Positions 9,116 through 18,371 of a DNA stretch of 64,000 nucleotides are shown piece after piece (within the stretch, counting starts at the first letter, position 1; every line of letters begins with the position of its first letter). Position numbers and translations under genes: made by a program. A model generated the notes under the pieces. It did not search any database, was not told the DNA's origin, and saw only the letters and a list, made by a program, of their open reading frames with translations. The DNA is taken from assembly GCF_900101345.1 (NCBI RefSeq), contig NZ_FMUX01000013.1:110708-174707 (forward strand), read 5' to 3'. The stretch comes from Desulfoluna spongiiphila. GTDB lineage: Bacteria; Desulfobacterota; Desulfobacteria; Desulfobacterales; Desulfolunaceae.

Positions 9116-9543
9116 CGCTGTTCATCTCTTTTTTTGCAGTGGTTTGTCAATGGCATCGGATGAATTGGAATCCGCATGGTGGCCAGGATGATGCATCTCA
9201 AGATCTCGGACAGCTGAAGCGACTGGGAAAATGGCGTGATCTGGTTGATCTGTGGTGTGATATGTTTGTAAATGTTTACAGCTATTTTGACGGAGGGTCA
9301 AGATATAAACTATTAATTTCAATAGATAGCTGCCGTTGAAAAACGGATGCGTCCGTGGTGATGTGGAGGGGCAGGAGGGGATAGAAACCGTGGGGCAGGT
9401 ACCGGTACGGGCCCGGTTCGTCGGATGGTTGTCCCAGGCCTTCTGTACCCAGGCTCCCCATTCGATTCTGTGTGCTGGCGTGTGACCGGTTTGCGTCGTG
9501 CCTCTGTCCTGCACTGTGGGGATTCTGCCTGATCCGGTGGTGG
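9116..9543. other. Intergenic region with a TGTAAA/TTTACA inverted repeat
   Basis: No gene. AT content rises at 9260-9330. At 9267-9280 there is TGTAAATGTTTACA, two six-base arms with a two-base spacer, the size of a regulator site, upstream of the minus-strand gene at 8687-9115. Confidence 0.4.
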
Positions 9544-10020
9544 CTATGCGCTGTTACCGGTTGCCGGACGCTCCATGATGACCGTGGGGAGGCCGGCGGG
9601 GTTGTCGCCGCCATGTTTCAGGTCGACAAACCCGAAGCGTGCGTAGAGCGATCGGGCGGCCTGGCCTTCAGGTACCGACCCGTCAAAGGTTTGGACAACA
9701 ATGGCCTCCTGTGGGGTGAGGTGGGCCAGTGCCTCGCCAAGGAGGGCCGTGCCAATGCCTTTTCCCCGACTGGCTGCGGACACGGCAAGCCATGCGATCT
9801 CATTGGTGTCCGGTGAGATGACAATGCCCCCTGCAAGGGGCTTGTGGGGGGCATCCGGCTCCTGCCGGAGGCAAAAAGCGTGTTCGTCTTGTATGGCCTG
9901 CTTCAAGGCGGCCCGGAAGGACGCGTCGCCGGCCATGGGTCCGAACAGCGGTTCAACCTCCCGTGCCAGGGCGATCCATGCCTCAAGATCCGATGGGATG
10001 GATGTGTGTACGTTGGTCAT
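9544..10020 (-). CDS. GNAT-family N-acetyltransferase
   Basis: The 158-residue product has the GNAT fold: ISPDTNEIAWLAVSAASRGKGIGTALL contains the beta4 strand and the acetyl-CoA pyrophosphate loop R-G-K-G-I-G, followed by a helix and later the C-terminal ARSLYARFGFVDL motif. It should transfer an acetyl group to an amine of unknown identity in the cytoplasm. Its ATG at 10020 overlaps the stop of the upstream GNAT gene (ATGA), so the two are translationally coupled. Confidence 0.85.
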   Translation of the reverse strand: MTNVHTSIPSDLEAWIALAREVEPLFGPMAGDASFRAALKQAIQDEHAFCLRQEPDAPHKPLAGGIVISPDTNEIAWLAVSAASRGKGIGTALLGEALAHLTPQEAIVVQTFDGSVPEGQAARSLYARFGFVDLKHGGDNPAGLPTVIMERPATGNSA

Positions 10021-10568
10021 GCGTGTATCTCGCACGCCATTTCATAATAGTGATTGGCGTTGAATTCGAATTTGTTGATGACGTCAAGGCCGAGTTTGCG
10101 CGTATGGGCTGCGTGGGACCTGGGGTTGTTTTTATTCACAAAGGTGATCAGGACCGGGTAGCGTTTTCCCATGGTGCTTTTCACGAGCTGAAAGATATTT
10201 TCAAGAACGCCGTGGCCCCTGAGGCATTTGTCAATGCAGATGGGGCCGTACTGAAACGAGTTGTCCACACTCAAGGCCCGGCCGTTGTAGCTCAACTCGG
10301 GGAGCCCCTCAATCATGCGGGCGAACATGGGCCACACCGACCAGAACGTCCAGGAGGCTGCCATGGCGTAGCCGACCACCTCGCCGTTCTCTTTTGCAAC
10401 AAAGAGACCGTTTTCCCGTGCGATCAAGGCGTCTAACTGGGCTTCGGTAAACGGTGTGGTGACAAATCCGTCCTTTTTGTCTGCTTCGTTGATGGAGTCG
10501 ATCTGGTACCTGTAATGAAGGCGGAGCGTGCTTTCGATATCCGAGGGGTCTGCAATCTTAACTTCCAC
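10017..10568 (-). CDS. GNAT-family N-acetyltransferase
   Basis: The 183-residue product starts with GTG at 10568, five bases after AAGGAA. It has the GNAT order: N-terminal strand VKIADPSDIE, LFVAKENGEVVGYAM, then the CoA-binding region PICIDKCLRGHGVLENIFQ, where R-G-H-G replaces the usual R-G-K/Q-G, and NPRSHAAHTRKLGLDVI near the end. The first gene of a two-gene operon of unlike acetyltransferases; they might act on related substrates, but nothing nearby identifies them. Confidence 0.8.
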   Translation of the reverse strand: MEVKIADPSDIESTLRLHYRYQIDSINEADKKDGFVTTPFTEAQLDALIARENGLFVAKENGEVVGYAMAASWTFWSVWPMFARMIEGLPELSYNGRALSVDNSFQYGPICIDKCLRGHGVLENIFQLVKSTMGKRYPVLITFVNKNNPRSHAAHTRKLGLDVINKFEFNANHYYEMACEIHA

Positions 10569-10716
10569 TGTCGTTCCTTGTCGTCGTTACGTGTGGCCTG
10601 CCGGGCAGGTGTGCCGATTTTTTGATCCTTTCTTCCATACCTTAAAATGAACCCTTGAATAAACCTGTTTTTTTATAAAGGACATCAGGGTGTATGATTA
10701 AATGAGGGAGATCGTT

Positions 10717-11835
10717 TTACCCGGCGTGCTCACTGCCGATGTCGAAGAACTCTTTTTTCAGATCCACCGTGGACTGCGTCCCGATGGCGTCGTAGTTCTC
10801 CGTGAGCCAGGCCTCTGCCGTGGACCGGCCCCTGTTGAAAAGGTCCGTGAGGAATCCCCAGTCGCTGTTGAATTTGCTGGAGACCTTGAGGTCGCACAGG
10901 ATCCTGTCCGCCCGGATGGAGTGCATCAGCATGTGCTTCAGTCGGCCCTTGTATTCATCCTTGAGCCAGCCCTCTTCAATGAGTTTGGTGATAAAGGCGA
11001 TGGAGCGCAGCTCCTTTAGAAGGGAGGCGTTGAAGGTGATTTCATTTAAGCGGTCCGTGATATCGCTGGCATCTGTCGGGAGCTCTTCCCGATCCATGGG
11101 GTTGATGTGGATGATCACCACATCCCGCGTGTCTGTATGGTAAAAGAGGGGGAAAATAGCCGGATTGCCCATGTAACCGCCGTCCCAGTAGTGGTCTCCG
11201 TTGATCTTGACAGCCTGGAACATCTGGGGAAGGCATGCCGATGCCATGACGACATCCAGGGTGATTTCATCGGTTGTGAAGATTCGGACCTTGCCGGTTC
11301 GCACCTTTGTGGTGCTGATGAACAATTTGGTCTCCTGACACCGGTTCAACACCTTAAAATCCACAGCCTTTTCGAGGATATCCCGTAAGGGGTTCATGTT
11401 CATGGGGTTGAACTGGTAGGGGGAAAAGGCCCGGGTCATGAGTTCAAACATGTTGAAGGAAAAGGAGGTGTCCATGTTCCAGGTGCCGGTCCAGGCCTCC
11501 CAGGGGGCCTGTTGAAGGGGACTCATGAGCCGGGCCGTGTCGCTGATGGTCTTCCAGAAGTCGTAAAGCGCCTGCCTCGCGCCGTCGGCGCCGCCGATCA
11601 TGTTGCCGTAGGCATACACCACGGCGTTCATCGCCCCGGCGCTTGTTCCGCACAGGCCTTCAATGCTCAGTCGCCCATCCTCAATGAGCCGGTCCATCAC
11701 CCCCCAGGTGAAGGCTCCGTGGGCACCGCCTCCCTGCAGGGCTAAATTGATGGTTTTTTCATGGTTTGAGTTCATGGCCGGGACGGGGCAACCGCAGTCG
11801 TCGTTTCCTGGGGGTTGTTTTCCTGAGCTGCTCAT
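10717..11835 (-). CDS. Patatin-like phospholipase
   Basis: The 372-residue product carries the patatin catalytic set: oxyanion loop GGGAHG (35-40), nucleophile elbow GTSAG (Ser 65) and the partner Asp in DGG near 216, giving a Ser-Asp dyad acyl hydrolase. The N-terminal 25 residues are polar with a Cys pair and look flexible. The C-terminal part (LIEEGWLKDEYKGRL and after) is helical, as in bacterial patatins that attack phospholipids or polyhydroxyalkanoate. ATG 11835 is supported by AAGGAG; frames further upstream lack such a site. No signal peptide, so cytoplasmic or secreted by another route. Monocistronic. Confidence 0.88.
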   Translation of the reverse strand: MSSSGKQPPGNDDCGCPVPAMNSNHEKTINLALQGGGAHGAFTWGVMDRLIEDGRLSIEGLCGTSAGAMNAVVYAYGNMIGGADGARQALYDFWKTISDTARLMSPLQQAPWEAWTGTWNMDTSFSFNMFELMTRAFSPYQFNPMNMNPLRDILEKAVDFKVLNRCQETKLFISTTKVRTGKVRIFTTDEITLDVVMASACLPQMFQAVKINGDHYWDGGYMGNPAIFPLFYHTDTRDVVIIHINPMDREELPTDASDITDRLNEITFNASLLKELRSIAFITKLIEEGWLKDEYKGRLKHMLMHSIRADRILCDLKVSSKFNSDWGFLTDLFNRGRSTAEAWLTENYDAIGTQSTVDLKKEFFDIGSEHAG

Positions 11836-12097
11836 TGGGGCTCCTTCGTTCAGGGTGTTTGTGGGCAAGGGGTTGATGTGGCACTCGGTGAGTCTGTGTC
11901 CATGGGATTCCGGGGCGGTGAACCAGGCGAAGGAGAGGGCGTTTTGTGTTGAAAAACGGATATGTGTAATGTATTCTTAATTTAATTTAGCATGTTACCC
12001 CGGTGCCCCTCAACGCTGATACGAAAAAAATCCCCTTCCTTCCGTGCATGAGCCCCGGTGACGTCCTGCCATCCGGCCCCATAAAAAGGAGAACCCA

Positions 12098-14281
12098 ATG
12101 AAAAGGAATCGTTTTGTTTTTATCTGGCGTGCTGCTCTGGTGTGCTTGGTGATTACCGGCCTGTCTTTTGCTGCGGGCTGTTCGTCGGGAAAGTCCGACG
12201 CCCCTGACATGGATGCGGCAAGTGAAGAAACTGCTGATATGTCGATGGCAGAAGCCACAGAAGCCGCGGCAGCCGGTCAAACGGCCATGGGGGAGGGGGG
12301 ACATTTCGACCCCAAGGGCAAGCAGCCGTCCACATTTACGGCTGAGCACCAGAAAAAGCAGCGCGAAATGCTCCCCTTTGACGACACCCGGGACTTCGAA
12401 GAGTCGAAAAAAGGGTTTATCGCAGCCCCTGACTACATGCAGATCAAGGCCGAGGCCGGTCATATTGCCTGGGACATGGGCAGTTACCAGTGGCTCCTTG
12501 ACGGGGAAGATTTCGACAGCATCCACCCGTCCCTTCAGCGTCAGGCCATCATCAACATGAACTACGGGCTCTATGAAATCCTCAAGGATAAAATTTACCA
12601 GGTCCGCGGCTTTGACCTGGCCAACATCAGCTTCATCAAAGGGGACACCGGGTGGATCGTGTTTGACCCCTTGACGGCAAAGGAGACCGCCGCAGCCGCG
12701 TTGAAACTGGTCACCGAGCAGCTGGGTGAGTACCCGGTGGTTGCCGTGATCTACTCCCATTCCCATGCCGACCATTTCGGCGGGGTGCGGGGGGTGGTGG
12801 ATGAGGCGGACGTTCAAAGCGGCAAGGTCAAGGTAATCGCCCCCATCGGTTTTATGGAGCACGCGGTTGCAGAGAACGTGTATGCGGGCAATGCCATGAA
12901 CCGGCGCCTTTTTTTCCAGTACGGCGTGCTGCTGCCGCGTAGTCCCTTCGGCCATGTGGACCAGGCCATCGGCAAGAACACGGCGGCAGGTACCCTGGGG
13001 CTCATTCCTCCCAATGTGATCATCAAGGAGGATATTGAAGAGCTGACCGTGGACGGGGTGAAGATGGTGTTCCAGAACACCCCCGGCACCGAGGCACCCG
13101 CCGAGATGAACACCTATTTCCCCGAGATGAAGGCTTTCTGGGCTGCCGAAAACATCACCGGCACCATCCACAACATCTACACCCTGCGAGGGGCCCTGGT
13201 CCGGGACGCCCTGGAGTGGTCCAAGCAGATCAACAAGGCCCTTTACATGTTCGGCCAGGAAGCCGAAGTAATGTTCTCCGCCCACTCCTGGCCGCGCTGG
13301 GGCAACGAGCGCATCCAGGAAGTGATGCGGACCCAGCGGGATACTTATGCCAACCTGAACAACGGCGTCCTTCACCTGGCCAACCAGGGGGTCACCATCA
13401 ACCAGATCCATAACGTGTACAAAGTCCCCGAGAGCCTGGAGATGCAGTGGGCGGCGCGCAGTTACCACGGGTCGGTGGAGCATAACAGCCGTGCGGTGGT
13501 GAACCGGTACCTCGGCTACTGGGACGCCAACCCCACCACCCTGATCCCCCTGTCCCCCGAGGATTCTGCGCCCCTGTACGTGGAGATGATGGGCGGTGCA
13601 GAGGCCATCATGGTCAAAGGCAAGGCCCTTTTTGACGAAGGAAAATACAGGCACGCCCAGGAGATCTTGAACAAGCTGGTCTACGCCGAGCCCCAGAACC
13701 AGAAAGCCAAAGACCTGTTGGCGGATGTGTTTGAGCAGATCGGGTACCAAAAGGAGAGCCCCAGCGTGCGAAACAGTTTCCTGGCTGCAGCCTATGAGCT
13801 GAGAAACGGCATCCCCGAAGGGGCGACTCCCTCCACATCCGGTCCCGATGTGGTGGAGGCCATGTCCACCGAGCTCTGGCTCGATTTTCTCGCCATCCGG
13901 CTGGACAGCTCCAAAGCGGCTGGCAAAGCTTTTACGATCAACCTGATCACTCCGGACAACGACGAGAAATTTGCCGTGGAGTTAAGCAATGCCACCCTTA
14001 CCAACATTAAGGGGTATGAGGCCGAAGACCCCGACCTGACCATTACGATCAACCGGGAAGACCTGGTACAGGTCATGATGGGCGCCGTCTCTTTCGAAGA
14101 CCAGATCACAAACGGCAAGGCCAAGCTGGTGGGGGACAAGAAGCCTTTTGATGAGCTCAAGACCATGCTGGTGCAGTTTGACCTGGGGTTTGAGTTGATG
14201 CCCGGAACCGGCACAAAGGACCTGACCAAGGAGAAACAACCCTTTGAGCAGCCCGAGCCTGCAAGTACCTCTGGAGGATAA
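12098..14281 (+). CDS. Lipoprotein alkyl sulfatase (SdsA/BDS1-type metallo-beta-lactamase fold)
   Basis: The 727-residue product hydrolyses primary alkyl sulfates such as dodecyl sulfate in family members. It opens with a lipobox (FAAGC near residue 28) and a low-complexity linker. The zinc-binding MBL core carries HSHADHFGG, then a helical dimerisation domain (ALEWSKQINKALYMFGQEAEVMFSAHSWPRWG region) that shields the site, and a C-terminal SCP2-like domain (about 600-715, LWLDFLAIRLDSSKAA) thought to bind the alkyl chain. AAGGAG precedes the ATG. The lipid anchor would place it at the cell envelope. It faces the ABC importer genes tail to tail; together with the sulfatase at 6646-8370 it suggests sulfate-ester use. 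Confidence 0.92.
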   Translation: MKRNRFVFIWRAALVCLVITGLSFAAGCSSGKSDAPDMDAASEETADMSMAEATEAAAAGQTAMGEGGHFDPKGKQPSTFTAEHQKKQREMLPFDDTRDFEESKKGFIAAPDYMQIKAEAGHIAWDMGSYQWLLDGEDFDSIHPSLQRQAIINMNYGLYEILKDKIYQVRGFDLANISFIKGDTGWIVFDPLTAKETAAAALKLVTEQLGEYPVVAVIYSHSHADHFGGVRGVVDEADVQSGKVKVIAPIGFMEHAVAENVYAGNAMNRRLFFQYGVLLPRSPFGHVDQAIGKNTAAGTLGLIPPNVIIKEDIEELTVDGVKMVFQNTPGTEAPAEMNTYFPEMKAFWAAENITGTIHNIYTLRGALVRDALEWSKQINKALYMFGQEAEVMFSAHSWPRWGNERIQEVMRTQRDTYANLNNGVLHLANQGVTINQIHNVYKVPESLEMQWAARSYHGSVEHNSRAVVNRYLGYWDANPTTLIPLSPEDSAPLYVEMMGGAEAIMVKGKALFDEGKYRHAQEILNKLVYAEPQNQKAKDLLADVFEQIGYQKESPSVRNSFLAAAYELRNGIPEGATPSTSGPDVVEAMSTELWLDFLAIRLDSSKAAGKAFTINLITPDNDEKFAVELSNATLTNIKGYEAEDPDLTITINREDLVQVMMGAVSFEDQITNGKAKLVGDKKPFDELKTMLVQFDLGFELMPGTGTKDLTKEKQPFEQPEPASTSGG

Positions 14282-14312
14282 GCATTTTCCTTCGGGACGC
14301 TGAGAGACAAAC

Positions 14313-14355
14313 AAAAAAGCCGCACCCTTTGAGAGAAAGGGGGCGGCTTTTTTTT
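14313..14355 (+). terminator. Strong intrinsic terminator
   Basis: Thirty-odd bases after the alkylsulfatase stop, GCCGCACCCTTT pairs with AAAGGGGGCGGC around a five-base loop and is followed by eight T. Confidence 0.9.
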
Positions 14356-14689
14356 GTGATGATTCCGGCGATACCAGTGACGGTTCTCAATTTGCTTTTA
14401 AGGTGAGTGGCCCATGCACTTAAGATTTCAATAGAGTGACGTCGGAATAACTTGGTGCCCGGAGAACGAAGGCCTGTTAGGACCCGGATGCCTTCGCAAG
14501 CCCGACGATTCCGGTTCTCCGTACACCATGGTCGGTGACCCCAAGGCCGACATGCTGCTGTCGACGCTGGCTAAGCGTTTCGCCTCGGTTCTGGTGCATG
14601 GAATGCACTCTACTACACCCAGGTGTCCCAACCAGCTTTCAATGTGGCACACCTTGCCGCCGGAGGCATTTTTGTTAATTCTTAACTTC
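14356..14689. other. Convergent intergenic region with repeat relics
   Basis: Holds a relic of the GTGCA palindrome near 14597-14620 and a gene-end repeat at 14636-14676 (next to the ABC ATPase stop). No gene is convincing. Confidence 0.5.
14636..14676 (-). repeat. Gene-end repeat, short copy
   Basis: Contains CACCTTGCCGCCGGAGGC followed by a T-run, directly beyond the stop of the minus-strand ABC ATPase. The same core follows several other minus-strand genes in this window. Confidence 0.65.
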
Positions 14690-15457
14690 TTATCGCTCGG
14701 GCTCCAGCTCTTTGAGGATATGATCCGTCAGCTCTCCGAAGCGGGGCATGGAGCGGCGCCTTGGGCGCTCCAGGTCCACGTCCAGGGTGTTTCGAATCCT
14801 TCCGGGGCTTCCGGTCATGATCACGATGCGGTCGGCCAGGAAGACCGCTTCGTCCACACTGTGGGTTACCAGGACAATGGTTTTGCGGGTCATCTCCCAG
14901 ACATTGAGCAGCTCCTGCTGCAGGAGGATGCGGGTGTGGGCGTCCAGGGCGCCGAAGGGCTCGTCCATGAACAACAGGTCCGGGTTGGTAGCCAGGGCCC
15001 GGGCAATGGCCACCCGCTGTTTCATGCCCCCGGACAGCTCGTGGGGGTAGGCGCGGGCAAAGTCCTTCATGCCTACCATGCCAAGAAATGCCATGGCTTC
15101 ATGGTGACGGGTGGCCTTGTCGATACCGGCAAATTTCAAACCCGCCGCGACGTTGTCACGGGCCGTGAGCCAGGGAAACAGGGAGTACTCCTGGAATACG
15201 AGGCCGATGTGCTCGCAGGGCTTGGTGACAGGGACACCCCGGTAGTGAACCGTTCCCTCCGAGGGCTTTTCAAGGCCCGATGCGATGCGCAGGATGGTGG
15301 ACTTGCCGCACCCCGAAGGCCCCACAATGCAGGTAAATGAGTGCTCCTCCATGGCCAGGTTGATGTCGGTGACCGCTGTGACGGTTTCTCCGCGCCTCGT
15401 GGTAAAGGTTTTGGACAGGCTCTCTATGGTGACGATGTTCTGTTGCGTGTGGGTCAT
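14690..15457 (-). CDS. ABC transporter ATPase, sulfonate/nitrate/taurine type
   Basis: The 255-residue product energises the importer formed with the next two genes. Walker A is VGPSGCGKST near 42-51, the Q-loop FQEYSLFPW, the signature LSGGMKQRVAIARAL, Walker B LLFMDEPFGALD and the H-loop LVTHSVDEAVF. The length and the HSVDEA-x-FL-x-DR tail are those of SsuB/TauB/NrtD-type ATPases. Its start overlaps the permease stop by four bases, so it is the third gene of an SBP-permease-ATPase operon. Substrate is inferred from type only; nearby sulfatases favour a sulfur compound. Confidence 0.9.
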   Translation of the reverse strand: MTHTQQNIVTIESLSKTFTTRRGETVTAVTDINLAMEEHSFTCIVGPSGCGKSTILRIASGLEKPSEGTVHYRGVPVTKPCEHIGLVFQEYSLFPWLTARDNVAAGLKFAGIDKATRHHEAMAFLGMVGMKDFARAYPHELSGGMKQRVAIARALATNPDLLFMDEPFGALDAHTRILLQQELLNVWEMTRKTIVLVTHSVDEAVFLADRIVIMTGSPGRIRNTLDVDLERPRRRSMPRFGELTDHILKELEPER

Positions 15458-16293
15458 GGGTTGGACTGCCTTTGCCAGCTGAATTTTTTCTTTTCAATGC
15501 GGTGAAAGATCATATCCATCAACGCCCCGACAACACCGATGGAGACCATGCCGGCGATGACGATGTCTGTGGCGGCCAGGGTAAAGGCGTGGGTAATCAT
15601 GTACCCGATGCCGGAAAGGGAGCCCGGAAGCATCTCTGCGGACACAAGGCACATCCACGCGATGCCCAGGCCGATGCGCATGCCGGTGATGATGGCCGGC
15701 ATGGCGGCGGGAACGAGGACCCGGGTGAATACCTGGGCCTCGCTTGCTCCAAGGACCCGGGCCGAGTCGATGAGGGTGGGGCTGACATGCCTTACCCCGT
15801 GGATGGTGGCGGTGAGGATGGGGAAGAACGCCCCGATGGCGATGATGAACAGCATGGCAAATGTGATGTTGTTCAGCGTAACAAAGAGCTGGCCCATCTC
15901 AACCCCTGTGAGGGTAGCCAGGCTGGAGACGCCGAACCACGCCATAACCAGCGGAACCCAGGCCAGGGGGGGAATGGGCCGGAAGAGGTTTAAAAAACCG
16001 TTGAAAAATCGAAACACGGTTGCGTAGTACCCCATGACGATACCTAAGGGGATGGCGATGACGGCAGCAACCGTGTACCCGATGGCCACCCGGGTCAGGC
16101 TCACCAGGACGTTGCCTGTCAGGGAGCCCATGCTGATCAGGTCATGGGTGGGGTGTGCCAGAAGCTTTGCCACCTGATCCATGCCGGGCAGGATGACCTG
16201 GTTGGCGACCCGCTGGGAAAACACGACCCAGGCAAGGGCAAACAGGGCCGGGGCAAGAAAGGGCAGGGAGAGGGAAAATGCATTTTTTTTCAT
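15454..16293 (-). CDS. ABC transporter permease, sulfonate/nitrate/taurine type
   Basis: About 279 residues with six hydrophobic helices, the first directly after the MKK start. The cytoplasmic coupling loop LIDSARVLGASEAQVFTRVLVPAAMPAIITGMRIGLG region is the EAA motif of binding-protein-dependent permeases, here of the SsuC/TauC class. ATG 16293 is preferred because the first helix follows at once; an in-frame ATG at 16323 exists and neither has a strong Shine-Dalgarno, so translation may depend on coupling to the upstream gene. It overlaps the ATPase gene by four bases. Confidence 0.88.
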   Translation of the reverse strand: MKKNAFSLSLPFLAPALFALAWVVFSQRVANQVILPGMDQVAKLLAHPTHDLISMGSLTGNVLVSLTRVAIGYTVAAVIAIPLGIVMGYYATVFRFFNGFLNLFRPIPPLAWVPLVMAWFGVSSLATLTGVEMGQLFVTLNNITFAMLFIIAIGAFFPILTATIHGVRHVSPTLIDSARVLGASEAQVFTRVLVPAAMPAIITGMRIGLGIAWMCLVSAEMLPGSLSGIGYMITHAFTLAATDIVIAGMVSIGVVGALMDMIFHRIEKKKFSWQRQSNP

Positions 16294-16356
16294 GCTGAAT
16301 CCAGGCGTAGGATCCGGCGTCATTTCAGGTGGTGCCGGATCCGTTGGTATGGGGAG

Positions 16357-17490
16357 TTAATGGACCAGGTTTTTTTCTATAAAAGAAAAATCATAAAGAA
16401 TGGGAGCGGCGGTTTTGAGGTCCGTACCCTTAAGGACGCCGCTGAATTTGTTCATGCTGTTGAGCATGGAAAGGAAAATGGCTTCACCTTTGAGCCAGTT
16501 TTTTGTCGGGTCTGTGGTGTAGATGATGGACGATTTTTCAACGGCCGGGGCAGGCACACCGATCCAGGTTGCGGAAATTTCGGCAGTCTCTGCTTTTTTT
16601 GCGTTGCTCCAGTTTGAGGCGGCCGTCATGAGGCCTGTTATGGACTGGACCACGTCAGGGCGTGTGGCGATGAGCTCTTCACTGGCACCCATCACGCAGC
16701 ATGGAAAGTCCGTCCACTGGCCCCGGGGTGGGAGATCCCTTGAATTGAGGGCCACATAACCGACCTCCCTGAACGCTGCCACGGCAGGGTGGGGGGCGGG
16801 GCCCACCCAGCAGTCCACCTGCCCGCTGACCAGGGCGGGGATGAGGTTGGCGGTGGACTTGAGGTCCACCATGAGGATGTCGGCGTTGATATCATTGGGG
16901 TTGCCCGTGGTGGTGAACCCTGCCTTGCGAAAGGCCCCTTCAAAGACAATCCGGGGAGCGCTGGTGGGGGAGTGGTAGCCGATTTTAAAGGGGAGCCTGG
17001 ACGCTTTGATGGCGGCGGCCACCTCGTCGTATCCGTGGATGTTGCGACCCTTGGGAAACACCATGCTCAGGCCATCCACGTGCAGGGGGCAGAGGATTTT
17101 GACCTTTGTTCCCTTGTCGATGCCGCTCATAAAGGCTGTGCTCGAGGCCAGCCCTAAATCAAGGCGGTTCATGGCGAACAGGGTGGCGGTCTCGGACCCG
17201 TTTTTGGACACAATGAGGTTGATCACCGCAAGGGGGGTGCCGTCCGCGGCCATGAGCTTGTACTTCTGCTTGGGTACCATGGGGGCCAGGTAGGCACCGG
17301 AGGCTTTGAAAGCTTCCCCTTTGATGGCGGCCACCATGAGGGGCGTGTGGTGGGTGGTGAAGATGTACCCCATGTAAAGGCTCGGCAGTTTTTTTTGGGC
17401 CGCATGGACCGCTGATCCTATGCAAAGGGCCATCAGCAGCGTCGCAGCAGCTGTTTTCATCATTTTTCGTGTAAGGTGACGGCTGTTCAT
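16357..17490 (-). CDS. Periplasmic substrate-binding protein, NMT1/SsuA type
   Basis: The 377-residue product has a signal peptide (residues about 1-30, cut after VHA) and the two-lobed binding fold of the NMT1/THI5/SsuA group: PLMVAAIKGEAF near the start, LDLGLASSTAFMSGID in lobe one, and DCWVGPAPHPAVAAFREVG in lobe two. It should capture the ligand for the permease and ATPase downstream. ATG 17490 has GGAGG seven bases upstream; the longer open frame lacks a signal peptide. The ligand is unknown. First gene of the importer operon. Confidence 0.85.
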   Translation of the reverse strand: MNSRHLTRKMMKTAAATLLMALCIGSAVHAAQKKLPSLYMGYIFTTHHTPLMVAAIKGEAFKASGAYLAPMVPKQKYKLMAADGTPLAVINLIVSKNGSETATLFAMNRLDLGLASSTAFMSGIDKGTKVKILCPLHVDGLSMVFPKGRNIHGYDEVAAAIKASRLPFKIGYHSPTSAPRIVFEGAFRKAGFTTTGNPNDINADILMVDLKSTANLIPALVSGQVDCWVGPAPHPAVAAFREVGYVALNSRDLPPRGQWTDFPCCVMGASEELIATRPDVVQSITGLMTAASNWSNAKKAETAEISATWIGVPAPAVEKSSIIYTTDPTKNWLKGEAIFLSMLNSMNKFSGVLKGTDLKTAAPILYDFSFIEKNLVH

Positions 17491-17899
17491 CTGTATGCCT
17501 CCGGTCATGGGTAAGGGTGCTTCCATTCGTGTATGGACGTAGATAGAGCTGCGTGTTGGTTTTTTTTCAGGCGGTTTTGTCCTTACATAGCGATTCGAGA
17601 CCAACACCCCTTCCGCACAACGGCGAAGGGACAGGGTTCTGAAAGCGGTTCTGCAAGGGTGATTGCCTGTGGAATGGGAGGAAAATAGAAAACTCGGGAG
17701 GGGATGTCAAAACGCTTATATTGATGTTCTGTTGATGATAAATAGAAAATTTCAATGATAAGAGGGCGAATGAAAGCCGCTCAACGGCCACTTCATGGGG
17801 CAGGGATTCGCTTTTGCAGCGTGAAGAACGTGGCCTGGGTGGATGCTATCCGTTCGGTATTGGCCGTACAGAATACGGTGTGCGCATGGTGGTTTGGCG
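17491..17899. other. Intergenic region upstream of ABC importer operon
   Basis: The promoter of the importer operon should lie here. AT-rich at 17700-17765. I see no repeat, RNA or convincing operator. Confidence 0.4.
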
Positions 17900-18247
17900 T
17901 CACGACGTGTACTTGGATCGGCTTCGACGCTTTCGCCTCTGCTTTTGACGCCTTAATTTTTCCGTTGCCGCATCGGTCCGGGACGTGCCGTGGAGGGTCT
18001 CGTCTATTTTTTCCACAAGGAGCCTGAGCCCTAAGAATCGGTTGAGATTCTGGGACCGCTTCGCACCGTATTTGACGATGATCCCGGTGGGCCGGTGTCT
18101 CAGGTGAACGCAGGAGGCCACCTTGTTGAGGCGTTGCCCGCCCCTGCCCGATGAGCGGATGAATGTCTCGTCGATGTCACCGGGCTTGATCCCCAGGGCA
18201 TCCATCTTGTCCTTTAACTCCTTGACCTTTTTATCGCCTGGTCCCAT
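17900..18247 (-). CDS. Stand-alone class I release-factor-like protein (GGQ domain)
   Basis: The 115-residue product consists of the catalytic domain of class I peptide release factors: FIRSSGRGGQRLNKVASCVHL carries the GGQ that triggers peptidyl-tRNA hydrolysis. The tail is very basic (RRQKQRRKRRSRSK). No codon-recognition domain is present, so it resembles rescue factors such as ArfB or the mtRF-R group, which free stalled ribosomes without a stop codon. GCAGGAAA precedes the ATG closely. It is unlinked to translation genes here, and its role in rescue is inferred from family resemblance. Confidence 0.85.
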   Translation of the reverse strand: MGPGDKKVKELKDKMDALGIKPGDIDETFIRSSGRGGQRLNKVASCVHLRHRPTGIIVKYGAKRSQNLNRFLGLRLLVEKIDETLHGTSRTDAATEKLRRQKQRRKRRSRSKYTS

Positions 18248-18371
18248 TTTCCTGCGTCCTGTGCGCTTATGACGTTGTGGTATCGGGGTGCACCTGCCGT
18301 ACCGTTTACATTGCAGGGCACCCCTGCTTCAGTTCTTAGCACAGGCCGCGGGAGGTCCTCAAGGGACCTCG

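Noticed and set aside
11987..13750. Minus-strand open frame of 587 codons
   Set aside because: Antisense to the alkylsulfatase, low-complexity composition, no signal or motif; a codon-bias shadow.
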